Below, in pieces: positions 19,307 to 28,251 of a DNA stretch of 64,000 nt (position 1 is its first letter; each line of letters opens with the position of its first letter). The position numbers and the translations under genes were made by a program. The stretch is from positions 930,001-994,000 of the forward strand of contig NZ_BNAY01000001.1 of the NCBI RefSeq assembly GCF_014654365.1, written 5' to 3'. This DNA is from Amycolatopsis oliviviridis. Lineage in GTDB: Bacteria; Actinomycetota; Actinomycetes; Mycobacteriales; Pseudonocardiaceae. The notes beneath the pieces were generated by a model. It was not told the origin of the DNA and made no database searches. It saw only the letters and a list, made by a program, of their open reading frames with translations.

Positions 19307-22057
19307 ATGGCTCTCCCGCTTGTTCGTGAAGAAGACGATCTCCGGACCCTGCCGCGGACGGCGGCGCTGTCACCGGGTTTCCCGGAACCCGGTGAACTGG
19401 TTACCGATTCTCTGGCGGACTGCGTGCTTTCCGGCTGGCTGATCGAACGCGACGACATCTGGACCTACCTGCGCCCGCCCGTGGAGGAACGTCGTGTCCA
19501 GGGCTGGAAACTACACGTTTCGGCCACCGTGCTGTCCGCGCCGTGGGTGCTGCAGGCCTGTTTGCCGATCCTGTTCGCCTCTTCGGCGCAGTTCAAATTC
19601 GCCGCCACTTCGGCCGACGTGCTGAAACTCAACGACTTCCTGTGCCCGCGTGGCAATTCAGGTAAATTCATCACCGTTTACCCGACGGATCGTGATTCTT
19701 TGCTGGAACTCGCCGAGAAGTTGCACGAAGCGACTTCCGGACTGTCCGGTCCGGCCATCCTTTCCGACGCCAGGTATCGGCCGGGGAGTCTGGTCCATTA
19801 CCGTTATGGGGCGTTCGACGGTTACCGGATGCTGACCCATGACGGCGGCTATCGGGATTGCGTCCTCGACGAGAACGGCGCGCCGGTGGAAGACCGGAGG
19901 CAGGGCTTCTTCCAACCCCCGTCCTGGCTTCCCGACCCGTTCGGAAACACGGACTCCGCCACGGCGACGTCGGTGCTGCTGCGGGACCGGTACGAAGTCA
20001 CGCGGGTGGTCCGCCACGCCAACAAGGGCGGTGTCTACCGCGCGCTGGACCGGGAGACCGGACGCGAAGTGCTCGTCAAGGAAGCTCGGCCCCACGTCGG
20101 CACCGATCGCGAAGGCCTCGACGCGCGCGACTACCTGCGACACGAAGGATTCGTGCTGCGCCACCTCGCGGGCACCGGCCTGGTTCCGGAGTACCTCGAT
20201 CTGTTCGAGCAACAGGAACACGTTTTCCTGGTCGAGGAATACCTGGACGGCATGGGCTTCCGTGAGCGGGTCGACGGCGTTCTGCGCACCGGTGAAGGTC
20301 AGCTCGACACCGCCGGAAGCGCCGAGCTGGCCCGGAAACTCGCGCGATTGCTGCAGCGCTTGCACGAACGAGGCGTGGTCGTCCGTGACTTCACGCCGAA
20401 CAACCTGCTGAGCATGCCCGACGGTTCCGTCCGGCTGATCGACCTCGAACTCGCGGCGGTCCGTGGCGGGAACCCGGTCGAGTGGGTGGTGCTCGGTGTC
20501 GGCAGCGGAACCCCGGGCCTGAGCGCGCCGGAGCAGTTCGCCTGCGCGGACCCGGATCCGACCGCGGATCTCTTCAGCCTCGGAGCGACGCTCCTGCACC
20601 AGACCGCCCATGTGAATCCCGACTTCGCCGAGGACCTGCCCGAGGTCCGTCCCTTGGAGGAACGGGTGGCCGAATGGCTCGCCCCACCGCTGGCCCGGCC
20701 GCTGTCGCGGACGCTGAGCCGGGTGATCAAGGGGCTCATGCGTACCGACCCCGCCGAGCGGATGAGCCTGGCGGAGGTCGCCGAACTGACCGAGAGCCCG
20801 GCACCGGCGCTCACCGGATCGAGGGAACTGCTCTGGTCACCCGAGCAGTGGGACGAACTGGTGGAGGGCGCGCTCGGACATCTGGTCGGGACGGCCGCGG
20901 GCGAATCCGCGCCGAGACCCTGGCCCGAGACCGGATTCGGGGAGCTGAACGAACCGTGCTCGGTCCAGCACGGGCTGGCGGGAACCCTCGCCGTGCTGGC
21001 GAGGCTCAGCGAGAACGACATCCACGTCGACCGGCTGTACGACATCGTCCTGCCCCGGATCCTCCGGCATCTGGACGGTCAGCATCACCGGCTTCCCGGC
21101 CTGTACTTCGGTTTCTCCGGGACGGCTTGGGCGCTGTACGACGCCGGCCGGGCTCTGGGCCGCACCGATCTCACCGACCGTGCCCTGCGGCTGGTCAAGA
21201 GTCTCATCATGGCCTGGCCGAACCCCGACGTCACCCACGGTCTCTCGGGGCTGGGCACGTGCTTCCTCTACCTGGCAGGCGAAACCGGCGACGCGGAACT
21301 GGCCCGGCGCGCGGTTCACTGCGCCGAATCCGTGCTGGCCGCCGCGAACCCGGGACCCGACGGTCTCTTGTGGACGATCCCGATGTCGTTCGATTCGGAC
21401 CTCGCCGGATACCGCTCGTACGGCTTCGCCCACGGGGTGGCCGGGATCGGCGCGTTCCTGCTCGCCGCGGCCGGAGCCGCGGGACGCGAGGACTTCGCCG
21501 ACGCCGCCCGGCGTTGCGGCGACACACTGCTGACCGCGTCGAGCGTCGATGCCGGGGCCGTGCACTGGCCGGACTGTCCGGGGGCGACGCGGGCACCGGT
21601 GTGGTGGTGCAACGGTTCGGCGGGAATCGGCACCTTCCTGTGCCGTCTCTACTCGGAGACAGGAGACGAGCGTTACCTCCAGGCGTCGATCGGGGCGGCC
21701 CGTGCGGTGATGGCGACCCGGCAGTGGGCGGGAACCGCCTACTGCCACGGACTTCCCGGCAACGGCGACTTCCTGCTCGACCTGGCGGGCGCGACCGGCG
21801 ACCCGACTTACCGGGCCTGGGCGGAGTCGATCGCGCAGCTGATGTGGGCGCGCCGGATCTACCGGAACGGCCGGGCAGTGCTGCCGGACGAGGGCGGCAA
21901 GGACGTCACCAGCGGCTTCGGAGCGGGGATCTCCGGACAGCTCGCCTTCCTAGCCCGGCTGAGGTTCGGCGGTCGGCGGCTCTTCCACCCCGACCCTTCG
22001 ACCTGGCGTGACGGCCTGGCGCCGACGCGCTCCGGAACTCGTTCCGAGAGGAGGTGA
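19307..22057 (+). CDS. lanL: Class IV lanthipeptide synthetase (LanL)
   Basis: 916-residue enzyme that phosphorylates Ser/Thr of a precursor peptide, eliminates phosphate and cyclises Cys onto the dehydro residues. Domains: N-terminal phospho-lyase (about 1-220, with GWKLHVSATVLSAP and GSLVHYRYGAFDGY), Ser/Thr kinase (about 225-495, catalytic loop VVRDFTPNNLL with Asp361), C-terminal LanC-like cyclase (about 520-900). The cyclase keeps all three zinc ligands: Cys768 in WWCNGSAG, and Cys813-His814 in YCHGLPG. These ligands separate class IV from class III enzymes. ATG at 19307 with GAGGA was preferred over an upstream in-frame ATG at 19250. The stop is 5 bp before the precursor gene. Confidence 0.93.
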   Translation: MALPLVREEDDLRTLPRTAALSPGFPEPGELVTDSLADCVLSGWLIERDDIWTYLRPPVEERRVQGWKLHVSATVLSAPWVLQACLPILFASSAQFKFAATSADVLKLNDFLCPRGNSGKFITVYPTDRDSLLELAEKLHEATSGLSGPAILSDARYRPGSLVHYRYGAFDGYRMLTHDGGYRDCVLDENGAPVEDRRQGFFQPPSWLPDPFGNTDSATATSVLLRDRYEVTRVVRHANKGGVYRALDRETGREVLVKEARPHVGTDREGLDARDYLRHEGFVLRHLAGTGLVPEYLDLFEQQEHVFLVEEYLDGMGFRERVDGVLRTGEGQLDTAGSAELARKLARLLQRLHERGVVVRDFTPNNLLSMPDGSVRLIDLELAAVRGGNPVEWVVLGVGSGTPGLSAPEQFACADPDPTADLFSLGATLLHQTAHVNPDFAEDLPEVRPLEERVAEWLAPPLARPLSRTLSRVIKGLMRTDPAERMSLAEVAELTESPAPALTGSRELLWSPEQWDELVEGALGHLVGTAAGESAPRPWPETGFGELNEPCSVQHGLAGTLAVLARLSENDIHVDRLYDIVLPRILRHLDGQHHRLPGLYFGFSGTAWALYDAGRALGRTDLTDRALRLVKSLIMAWPNPDVTHGLSGLGTCFLYLAGETGDAELARRAVHCAESVLAAANPGPDGLLWTIPMSFDSDLAGYRSYGFAHGVAGIGAFLLAAAGAAGREDFADAARRCGDTLLTASSVDAGAVHWPDCPGATRAPVWWCNGSAGIGTFLCRLYSETGDERYLQASIGAARAVMATRQWAGTAYCHGLPGNGDFLLDLAGATGDPTYRAWAESIAQLMWARRIYRNGRAVLPDEGGKDVTSGFGAGISGQLAFLARLRFGGRRLFHPDPSTWRDGLAPTRSGTRSERR

Positions 22058-22062
22058 CCGAT

Positions 22063-22221
22063 ATGGCGATTCCCAACGTCGAGGCACTGCAGGCACTGCC
22101 TGAGCCGGGAACAGGTCCGTCCTACATGGACTTCTCCGCGGGTTGCTGCAGCTTCACGTGCGGCAGCAAGTCGTGTGGCGCGACCTGCATCAAGCCGAAA
22201 CTGCCGATCAAGGACAGCTGA
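22063..22221 (+). CDS. lanA: Lanthipeptide precursor peptide (LanA)
   Basis: 52-residue peptide immediately after lanL, with a strong ribosome site (GAGAGGAGGTG). The N-terminal part MAIPNVEALQALPEPG looks like a leader: the VEALQALPE helix resembles the L-x-x-L-Q/P-E recognition helix of class III/IV leaders. The C-terminal half contains five Cys (28, 29, 33, 38, 42) and Ser/Thr at 25, 30, 32, 35, 37 and 41, enough for up to five thioether rings, followed by the ring-free basic tail IKPKLPIKDS. No GG-type cleavage site is obvious. I do not recognise the core sequence from characterised lanthipeptides. It is too short for routine gene callers and easily missed. Confidence 0.9.
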   Translation: MAIPNVEALQALPEPGTGPSYMDFSAGCCSFTCGSKSCGATCIKPKLPIKDS

Positions 22222-22240
22222 TCGACATGGCAGACGAACT

Positions 22241-22280
22241 CGCCGGAGGCGTGACCACGACTCCGCCTCCGGCGGGTTTT
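22241..22280 (+). terminator. Attenuator hairpin between precursor and transporter genes
   Basis: A perfect 11-bp stem, CGCCGGAGGCG (22241-22251) with CGCCTCCGGCG (22264-22274), is followed by GGTTTT. It lies 19 bp after the precursor stop and 23 bp before the first ABC gene. Partial termination here would give more precursor mRNA than exporter mRNA, a common arrangement in RiPP operons. Confidence 0.75.
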
Positions 22281-22302
22281 CCATCGTGAGGGGAACCCGA
22301 CC

Positions 22303-23976
22303 ATGACCTCGGTACGCCAAGTCGTGCTGCGCGACCTGCTCAGGCGCCGGCCGGTGCTGACGGCGTTCGCGGTCGGCGGCGCCGCCGTGGCGCTGGCCTG
22401 TGAACTCCTGGTGCCGTCGTCGCTGGCGGACGCGGTCGCGGCCATGTCCGGCCGGGGTGTGGCGACCGGGCCGCTGCTCGCCCTGGCGACGGTGCTCGGC
22501 ATCGGTCTCGTGGCGTCCGTCGTCGCGGGTCAGGTGACGGTGCGGGGGATGGCGGAGACCACTGCGCGGCACCGCCGGGACCTGCTGGAGAAGACGCTGA
22601 GCCTGCCGGTCCGGCAGCGGGAGTTCTCGCCCGGAGACCTGCTGACGCGGTTCTCCGGTGACGCGAACGCTCCCGCGCAGCTCGGGTTCGGCGTGATCGG
22701 GGTGCTGATCACCGCGGCCGGATCGGTGGTGGCGCTGGTCGCGTTGTGGTTCCTCGATCCGTGGCTCACCGGGCTCGTCGGAGCCGAACTCGTCGTCAGC
22801 TGGTTCGCGGTGCGGGTGTTCCTCCGGCGGGTGGGCGACGCCGAGACCCGGTACCGGACCGCGCGCGGCAGGCTGGCGGCGCTGCTGGTCGACGCGCATA
22901 CGGGGATCCGGACCATCCGTGCCTGCCGCACCCGCGACCGGGAGCTGCGCCGGATCCTCGGTCCGCTGGCGGAATTGCGGAGCGCGGGCCTCGACGCCTG
23001 GCGTTCACAGCGGGAGATCGGCTGGCGGATGGGGCTGCTCACGCCGTTCCAGGAGGTGGCACTGCTGTCCGTCGCGGGTTTCGGCGTGCTGTCCGGACGG
23101 CTCGACGGCGGCGAGGTCCTCGCCGCGCTGTTCTACAGCCAGCTGGCGCTGGGTCTGCTGGAACAGGTGGACGCGCTGGTGAGCATGGTCTACAGCGCGG
23201 CGAACTCCCGGCGTCTGCTGGAGGTCCACGACGCGCCGTCCGTGCCGGTGCCGTCCCGGCCGCGGGCTCTGCCTCGCGGCGACGGCGAGATCCGCTTCGA
23301 AGACGTCGCCGTCGGGCCGTTGAGCCGGGTGACGTTCACGGTTCCGGCCGGAACGCATGTCGCGCTCGTCGGCCGGTCGGGTTCGGGGAAGTCGTCGCTG
23401 GTGGGAACGGTCGGAAGGCTGTCCGACGCCGAGTCGGGGCGGGTGGTGCTGGACGGCGTCGACGTCCGGGAGGTGGAGCCGTCCTCGCTCCGGAGCGAGA
23501 TCGCCTACGCCTTCGACGAACCCTCGCTGTTCGGGGTCACGATCGGCGACGCGATCGCCGCGACGGCGCCGTTGCCCGGATCCGCTGTCGCGAGGGCGGC
23601 CAGGCAGGCACGAGCAGACCTGTTCGTCCGGCGGCTTCCGGACGGCTACGGTACTTCGGCCGACCGCCTCCCGTTGTCCGGCGGCGAGATCCAGCGCCTC
23701 GGCCTGGCGAGGGCGCTCGCCAGACCCGCCCGCGTGCTGGTGCTCGACGACGCGATGTCCAATGTGGATACCGCGACCGCTGCGGAGATCTCCCGCGCGA
23801 TCCGGTCGGCGTGGCGCTCGCGGACGGCGCTCGTCGTCGCGCACCGCGTGGTCACCGCGGCCGGTTCGGATCTCGTCGCGTGGCTCGACGACGGTGGGTT
23901 GCGAGCCCTCGCGCCGCACCACGAACTGTGGCGCGACGACGGCTATCGCGAGTTGTTCGCCGTGGGGGAGCCGTGA
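22303..23976 (+). CDS. ABC exporter half-molecule 1 (TMD-NBD)
   Basis: 557 residues with an N-terminal six-helix transmembrane domain (about 1-315) and a nucleotide-binding domain: Walker A VGRSGSGKSSL (about 356-366), signature LSGGEIQRLGLARALA, Walker B VLVLDDAMSNVD, switch His in VVAHRV. No N-terminal C39 peptidase domain is present, so it does not cut the leader itself. It probably forms a heterodimer with the next gene (4-bp GTGA overlap) and exports the lanthipeptide or confers immunity. The Walker B residue after Asp is Asp (DDAMS) rather than the catalytic Glu, suggesting the degenerate site of a heterodimeric exporter. Confidence 0.9.
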   Translation: MTSVRQVVLRDLLRRRPVLTAFAVGGAAVALACELLVPSSLADAVAAMSGRGVATGPLLALATVLGIGLVASVVAGQVTVRGMAETTARHRRDLLEKTLSLPVRQREFSPGDLLTRFSGDANAPAQLGFGVIGVLITAAGSVVALVALWFLDPWLTGLVGAELVVSWFAVRVFLRRVGDAETRYRTARGRLAALLVDAHTGIRTIRACRTRDRELRRILGPLAELRSAGLDAWRSQREIGWRMGLLTPFQEVALLSVAGFGVLSGRLDGGEVLAALFYSQLALGLLEQVDALVSMVYSAANSRRLLEVHDAPSVPVPSRPRALPRGDGEIRFEDVAVGPLSRVTFTVPAGTHVALVGRSGSGKSSLVGTVGRLSDAESGRVVLDGVDVREVEPSSLRSEIAYAFDEPSLFGVTIGDAIAATAPLPGSAVARAARQARADLFVRRLPDGYGTSADRLPLSGGEIQRLGLARALARPARVLVLDDAMSNVDTATAAEISRAIRSAWRSRTALVVAHRVVTAAGSDLVAWLDDGGLRALAPHHELWRDDGYRELFAVGEP

Positions 23977-25655
23977 AGGCCCGCGCCGGGGTGCGGCTGC
24001 TGCTCAGGGAACTGGCCCCGTACCAGCGGTCCCTGTTCGCGGTCGCGGGGTTGGCGTTGCTGCTGTCGGCGCCGACGGCGACGTCCGGGGTGTTGATCGC
24101 GCGGGCCCTGGACGATGGGTTCTTCGTGCGGCAGGTCGGGACTGGGCTGTGGTGGCTGGCGCTGCTGGTCCAGATCCAGCTGGCAGGCGCGGTCCTGACC
24201 AGGGTGTTGTTCGGCCCGCTGGCCAGGATCGTCGAGCCGCTCCGGGACCGGCTGGTCACCGCGATCACGGCGGCGGGCCTCGACCGCGCGCTGGCGGGGG
24301 AGAGCGCCGAAGCCGGGGCCGCCGTGCGGCAGGCCACCGACGAGACCGAGTCGGTCCGACGGCTCGTCGCGACGGTACTGCGCAACGTGCACACCACGGT
24401 CTCCGTCGCGATCGGTGCGCTGGCCGGGCTCGCCGCCGTCGTCCCGGTCGCGGCCCTGGTGCTGCTCCCGGGCCTGCTCGCGGCGGCCTTCGTGTACCGG
24501 TGGCTGGTGCGGTTCGCCTGGAAATGGCAGCGGAAGGCGATCCTGGTCGAAGAACGCCTCGCCGACGACGCCACCAAGGTGTTCACCGCGCGGCGGGACA
24601 TCGTCGCCTTCGCCGCCGAACCGACCGCGACCCGGCAAGTGCGCGAAGGTATCGACGCCTCTCGGCACGCGAGCGTCAGGTACGCCAGGGTCGGGGTGTT
24701 GCGTTCCCTCACCGTGAGCCTCGGCGTCGACCTCGGGCTGCTGGCTCTCCTGTCCCTCGCGCCGGTCCTGATCTCGGATGGCCGGTTGTCTTCGGGTGAT
24801 CTGGTCGCCGCCGTGTACTACGTGATGTTCGGGCTCGCCCCGGCGGTGAAGTTCCTCGTCTACGGCGGTGCGGGCTGGGTGATGGACCTGGTCGGGACGA
24901 TGGCCAGGCTCAGTGAGGTCGCCACCGGACCTGGGGCGCCCGCGTCCCCGAGGGCGGTGCGGAGTTCCCGGACGATCAGCCTCCGACATGTGTCGTACGC
25001 CTACTCCCCGACGGCCGACCCCGTGCTGGACGACGTCAGCCTGGACATCCCGTCCGGACAGCATCTCGCCGTGGTCGGCCCGAGCGGGGCGGGAAAGTCG
25101 ACCCTGGCCTCTCTTCTCTGCGGCCTCAGGACGCCGACCGCCGGGTCGATCCGCGGTGGCCGTTCGGTCGCCCTCGTCCCGCAGGAGGCCTACGTCTTCG
25201 CCGGAACCGTCCGGGAGAACCTCGCGTACCTGGCGCCGGACACCGCCGACAAGGACCTGCTCCGCACCGCACGGCTCTTCGGTCTGGACGAGCTCGAACT
25301 CGACCGGGAGCTACCTCCAGGCGGTGCGGGGCTTTCGGCGGGCGAGCGGCAGCTCATCACGCTCGCCCGCACCCATCTTTCCCCGGCGCCGGTGGTGATC
25401 CTCGACGAGGCGACCTGCCATCTGGATCCGGCGGCCGAACAGCGCGCGGAAACGGCCTTCGCTCGCCGAGGCGGCACGCTCGTCGTGATCGCCCACCGGA
25501 TCAGCAGCGCGTGGCGAGCGGATCGGGTCCTGCTCGTCGACGGGGGCCGGGTGGCGGACGGGACGCATTCGAGCCTGCTCGCGGGCAACAGCCGGTACCG
25601 GGAACTGGCGACGAGCTGGGAAGCGGAACCACTCCACAAAGGACGGACTGCCTGA
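23973..25655 (+). CDS. ABC exporter half-molecule 2 (TMD-NBD)
   Basis: 560 residues: transmembrane domain (about 1-320), then NBD with Walker A VGPSGAGKSTL, Q-loop VPQEAYVFAGT, signature reduced to LSAGERQLITLARTHL, Walker B VVILDEATCHLD with the catalytic Glu, and switch His in VIAHRI. The GTG start overlaps the stop of the first half-transporter (GTGA). The NBD here keeps the catalytic Glu while its partner has Asp, the usual split between consensus and degenerate sites in heterodimeric exporters. No peptidase domain. Presumed substrate is the modified peptide from 22063. Confidence 0.9.
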   Translation: MKARAGVRLLLRELAPYQRSLFAVAGLALLLSAPTATSGVLIARALDDGFFVRQVGTGLWWLALLVQIQLAGAVLTRVLFGPLARIVEPLRDRLVTAITAAGLDRALAGESAEAGAAVRQATDETESVRRLVATVLRNVHTTVSVAIGALAGLAAVVPVAALVLLPGLLAAAFVYRWLVRFAWKWQRKAILVEERLADDATKVFTARRDIVAFAAEPTATRQVREGIDASRHASVRYARVGVLRSLTVSLGVDLGLLALLSLAPVLISDGRLSSGDLVAAVYYVMFGLAPAVKFLVYGGAGWVMDLVGTMARLSEVATGPGAPASPRAVRSSRTISLRHVSYAYSPTADPVLDDVSLDIPSGQHLAVVGPSGAGKSTLASLLCGLRTPTAGSIRGGRSVALVPQEAYVFAGTVRENLAYLAPDTADKDLLRTARLFGLDELELDRELPPGGAGLSAGERQLITLARTHLSPAPVVILDEATCHLDPAAEQRAETAFARRGGTLVVIAHRISSAWRADRVLLVDGGRVADGTHSSLLAGNSRYRELATSWEAEPLHKGRTA

Positions 25656-25656
25656 G

Positions 25657-26241
25657 ATGCACCGAGCGGCCGACGAATTCGCACTGGGCGACCCGCCGAG
25701 GCGACGCGGAGTCGTCTGGGTGTTCCTCCTGACCGCCACCCTCGCGATCCTGGCGGCGGATCTGGTCGGGTTCACCAGGCTCACCGAACAGAGTGAGCCG
25801 GAGATCGCCGGCGTCGAACGCTTCGCCATCCGCGAGCGCGGGCACACGACGGAACCCGTCGCGTACGACCGGGTCCCGCCCGCGGGTGGCCCGCACGATC
25901 CGGCGCTGCAGAACTGCGGCGTGTACGCCGAGCCGTTGCGTAACGAGAACGCGGTCCATTCGCTGGAGCACGGCGCGGTGTGGCTCACCTATCGTCCCGG
26001 CCTGCCCGCCTGGCAGCTGGACATGCTCAGCGGGCTGATCAAAGGAAAACACCACACTTTGCTCAGTCCGTACCCTGGTCTGCCCGCCACCGTGGTGGCC
26101 ACCGCGTGGGGCAGGCAGCTCGCACTGGACGATCCGGCGGACCCGCGGATCGCGCGATTCCTGGACTTTTATCGTGCGGGGCCGCAGGCGGTCGAGAAAG
26201 GAGCACCCTGCGACGGTGGCGTCGGAAACCCATTGCCTTAG
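25657..26241 (+). CDS. DUF3105 membrane-anchored protein
   Basis: 194 residues with one N-terminal membrane helix (about 19-40, VVWVFLLTATLAILAADLVG) and an extracytoplasmic DUF3105 domain carrying the conserved VPPAGGPHDPALQNCGVY (about 73-90) and VHSLEHGAVWLTY blocks. The His and Cys residues suggest metal binding, but no function is established. ATG at 25657 follows the transporter stop by 1 bp (TGAGATG), so it belongs to the lanthipeptide operon. It may help in export, processing or self-protection; that is inference from position only. A 741-bp non-coding stretch follows. Confidence 0.8.
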   Translation: MHRAADEFALGDPPRRRGVVWVFLLTATLAILAADLVGFTRLTEQSEPEIAGVERFAIRERGHTTEPVAYDRVPPAGGPHDPALQNCGVYAEPLRNENAVHSLEHGAVWLTYRPGLPAWQLDMLSGLIKGKHHTLLSPYPGLPATVVATAWGRQLALDDPADPRIARFLDFYRAGPQAVEKGAPCDGGVGNPLP

Positions 26242-26982
26242 GGATGAATCCGTTCTTTGACGGCGTATCCTGCGGTAAGTCCCATTGGCGGGGTTTGTGA
26301 TCACTGAACCGGTTTCCGGCATGGTTTGCGAGACACCGACCGGGCGGACTCGGGCAAAAATGCCATCCGGCGGGCGGACGTTCTCATCCGGTTCGACCAC
26401 CTACGGCGCGGACTGCAAACGGCGACTGGTGACGCAACTCGACCCGCATTATGGGATTCACTCACCCGAAGGGGCCCTGCATCCTGTTCCTGAACGGTGT
26501 CGACACCGTGGGTGACCCGACTTTGAACGTGGGTAAAAATACTGTGTTTCGTCCACCGAGGGGCGTCATGGCCCTTTTGACGGTTTCCTCCCGGCTGGTG
26601 GAGAGGTAAAAGGATCTCGTAACTTCCGGCGGGTGGTTAAATTCGTTCCGCTTTGCCCAATGGCTGTTCCGTCGATTTTCGAAGCAAATACGAATTCATC
26701 ATTCATCTGCCCTAATTCCATCGAAGTGGGCTGTTCGTACGTATGCCCTTGCGCATTGTCGCCGACTTATGTCGTGCGAACTCATTAGAGGACCTTTCGT
26801 ACGGATGGAGGTACCGATTCAAAGTTTCTCGCACTACTTTCCAAACCTGTCGTCCCGGCTGCGCGACGCGCTTGGCCCGCTCGTGGCAGTGCAACCCGTG
26901 AATTCGCGTATTCGCGGCGGGCCTATCCGGGGTGACTTTGTCCAAATGTAAACCCAGCCATAACGGCGTTCTACTAAGGAAA
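26242..26982. other. 741-bp leader/intergenic region, lower GC
   Basis: No supported gene. Open frames inside (26285-26515, 26769-26951, and 26712-26945 on the minus strand) have no family resemblance or good starts. The region is noticeably richer in A/T than its flanks. It contains GGGC-N12-GCCC around CGTACG (26728-26747), TTCGTACG again near 26798, and a short CGCGAAT direct repeat (minus strand) near 26898-26912. It must hold the promoter and a long 5' region for the aspartate-kinase operon. No terminator hairpin for the preceding operon was recognised. Confidence 0.6.
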
Positions 26983-28251
26983 ATGGTGAATTCGACTCAA
27001 GATCTTGAAGTCAGCTTGGACCCGCCTTTACGAAAAGTACGAAGCGGAGGGCTCGTCGTACGGAAATATGGCGGATCGTCGCTGGCCACACCCCGGATGG
27101 TGGGTGATGTGGCCACGGAGGTGGTCTCGCTAACCGAAGCGGGGCAACGGGTGGTCCTGGTGGTGTCGGCCATGGGGGACACCACCGACCGCTTGATCGC
27201 GCTGGCCGCGGAGTTCGCCGAACCGCCGTCTCCGCGGGAGCTCGATCAGTTGATGGCGACCGGTGAACAGGTTTCCGCGTCGGTGCTCGCCATGGCGCTG
27301 GCCGAACGCGGCGTCGAGGCCGTTTCACTGTCCGGCGACCAGGCCGGAATCGAGGTGAGCGGCGAACCAGGGGCCGGGACGATCGTCCGGATCGACCCGG
27401 ACAAGATCCTCGCGCGGCTGCGTGACGCGCAGGTCGTCGTGGTCGCCGGTTTCCAGGGGCGTGACGCGAACGGCGAACTGCTGACCCTGGGCAGAGGGGG
27501 CTCCGACACCACGGCGGTGGCACTGGCCGCCGCGCTCGGCGGTTCCGAATGCGAGATCTGCACCGACGTCCACGGTGTGCGCACGGCCGACCCCCGGATC
27601 GTGCCGGACACCCGGCCGGTCGAGGAGATCTCCTACGACGCCATGGTCGAGCTCGCCGGTGTCGGTGCCCGGGTACTGCATCCCCGGTCCGTGGAACTCG
27701 CGCGGCGTCACGGGGTGGCCGTGCGGGTGACGCATTCCTCCGATCCCGGTCCTTCCACCGTTGTCACCGCGGGAGAATCGTCACTGGAAGGCACTCCTCG
27801 CGTCATCGGCATCGCCCACGAACGAGACGTGCGGCTGGTCAGGGTCGAGGTTTCGGCCTCGAACCCGGATCACTACGCCCGCGTGCTCACGACGCTCGCC
27901 GGATGCGGGGTGAAGCCCGAGAACCTGAGCTGGCCCGATCCAGGCGAACTGCGGTTCACCGTCCGTGGTTCGGAGCCGCTCGGCCGGCCGATCACGGAAC
28001 TCGCGATGGAGCTGGACGCGCGTTCCACCGTCTTCGAGGAACTCGGGTCGGTCTCCGTCGTCGGTACCGCGTTGCTCGATCCACCCGGCTTCCTACCCGA
28101 ACTACTGCGGGTCCTCGCCGACCACCGGGTCACGGTGCCGGCGATGACGACCTCGCAGTCGCGCCTCACGGCGGTGATCCCCGCTGAAGCAGTCGACACG
28201 ACCGTCCGTGCCCTGCACGAGTCGTTCGGCCTGGCGGAGGACAGGACATGA
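26983..28251 (+). CDS. Aspartate kinase, pathway-dedicated copy
   Basis: 422 residues. Phosphorylates aspartate to aspartyl-4-phosphate, the entry step to aspartate semialdehyde and diaminobutyrate. Kinase motif VRKYGGSSLATP (about 23-34), VVVAGFQGRDANGELLTLGR with GRGGSDTTAVALAA, EICTDVHGVRTADPR, and two C-terminal ACT domains (about 272-420). Start at 26983 (MVNSTQDLEV) has AAGGAAA upstream; an in-frame ATG at 26932 lacks a ribosome site. Its stop overlaps the NRPS-like start (ATGA). A pathway-specific aspartokinase beside a diaminobutyrate aminotransferase argues for dedicated precursor supply; whether it is feedback-resistant cannot be read. Confidence 0.93.
   Translation: MVNSTQDLEVSLDPPLRKVRSGGLVVRKYGGSSLATPRMVGDVATEVVSLTEAGQRVVLVVSAMGDTTDRLIALAAEFAEPPSPRELDQLMATGEQVSASVLAMALAERGVEAVSLSGDQAGIEVSGEPGAGTIVRIDPDKILARLRDAQVVVVAGFQGRDANGELLTLGRGGSDTTAVALAAALGGSECEICTDVHGVRTADPRIVPDTRPVEEISYDAMVELAGVGARVLHPRSVELARRHGVAVRVTHSSDPGPSTVVTAGESSLEGTPRVIGIAHERDVRLVRVEVSASNPDHYARVLTTLAGCGVKPENLSWPDPGELRFTVRGSEPLGRPITELAMELDARSTVFEELGSVSVVGTALLDPPGFLPELLRVLADHRVTVPAMTTSQSRLTAVIPAEAVDTTVRALHESFGLAEDRT

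Noticed and set aside
22227-22289. 20-codon frame MADELAGGVTTTPPPAGFPS after the lanthipeptide precursor
   Set aside because: It coincides with the attenuator hairpin, lacks Cys and a ribosome site, and is best explained as terminator sequence.
26285-26951. Short open frames in the leader of the polyamino-acid operon
   Set aside because: No ribosome site, poor third-position G/C bias and no family resemblance.
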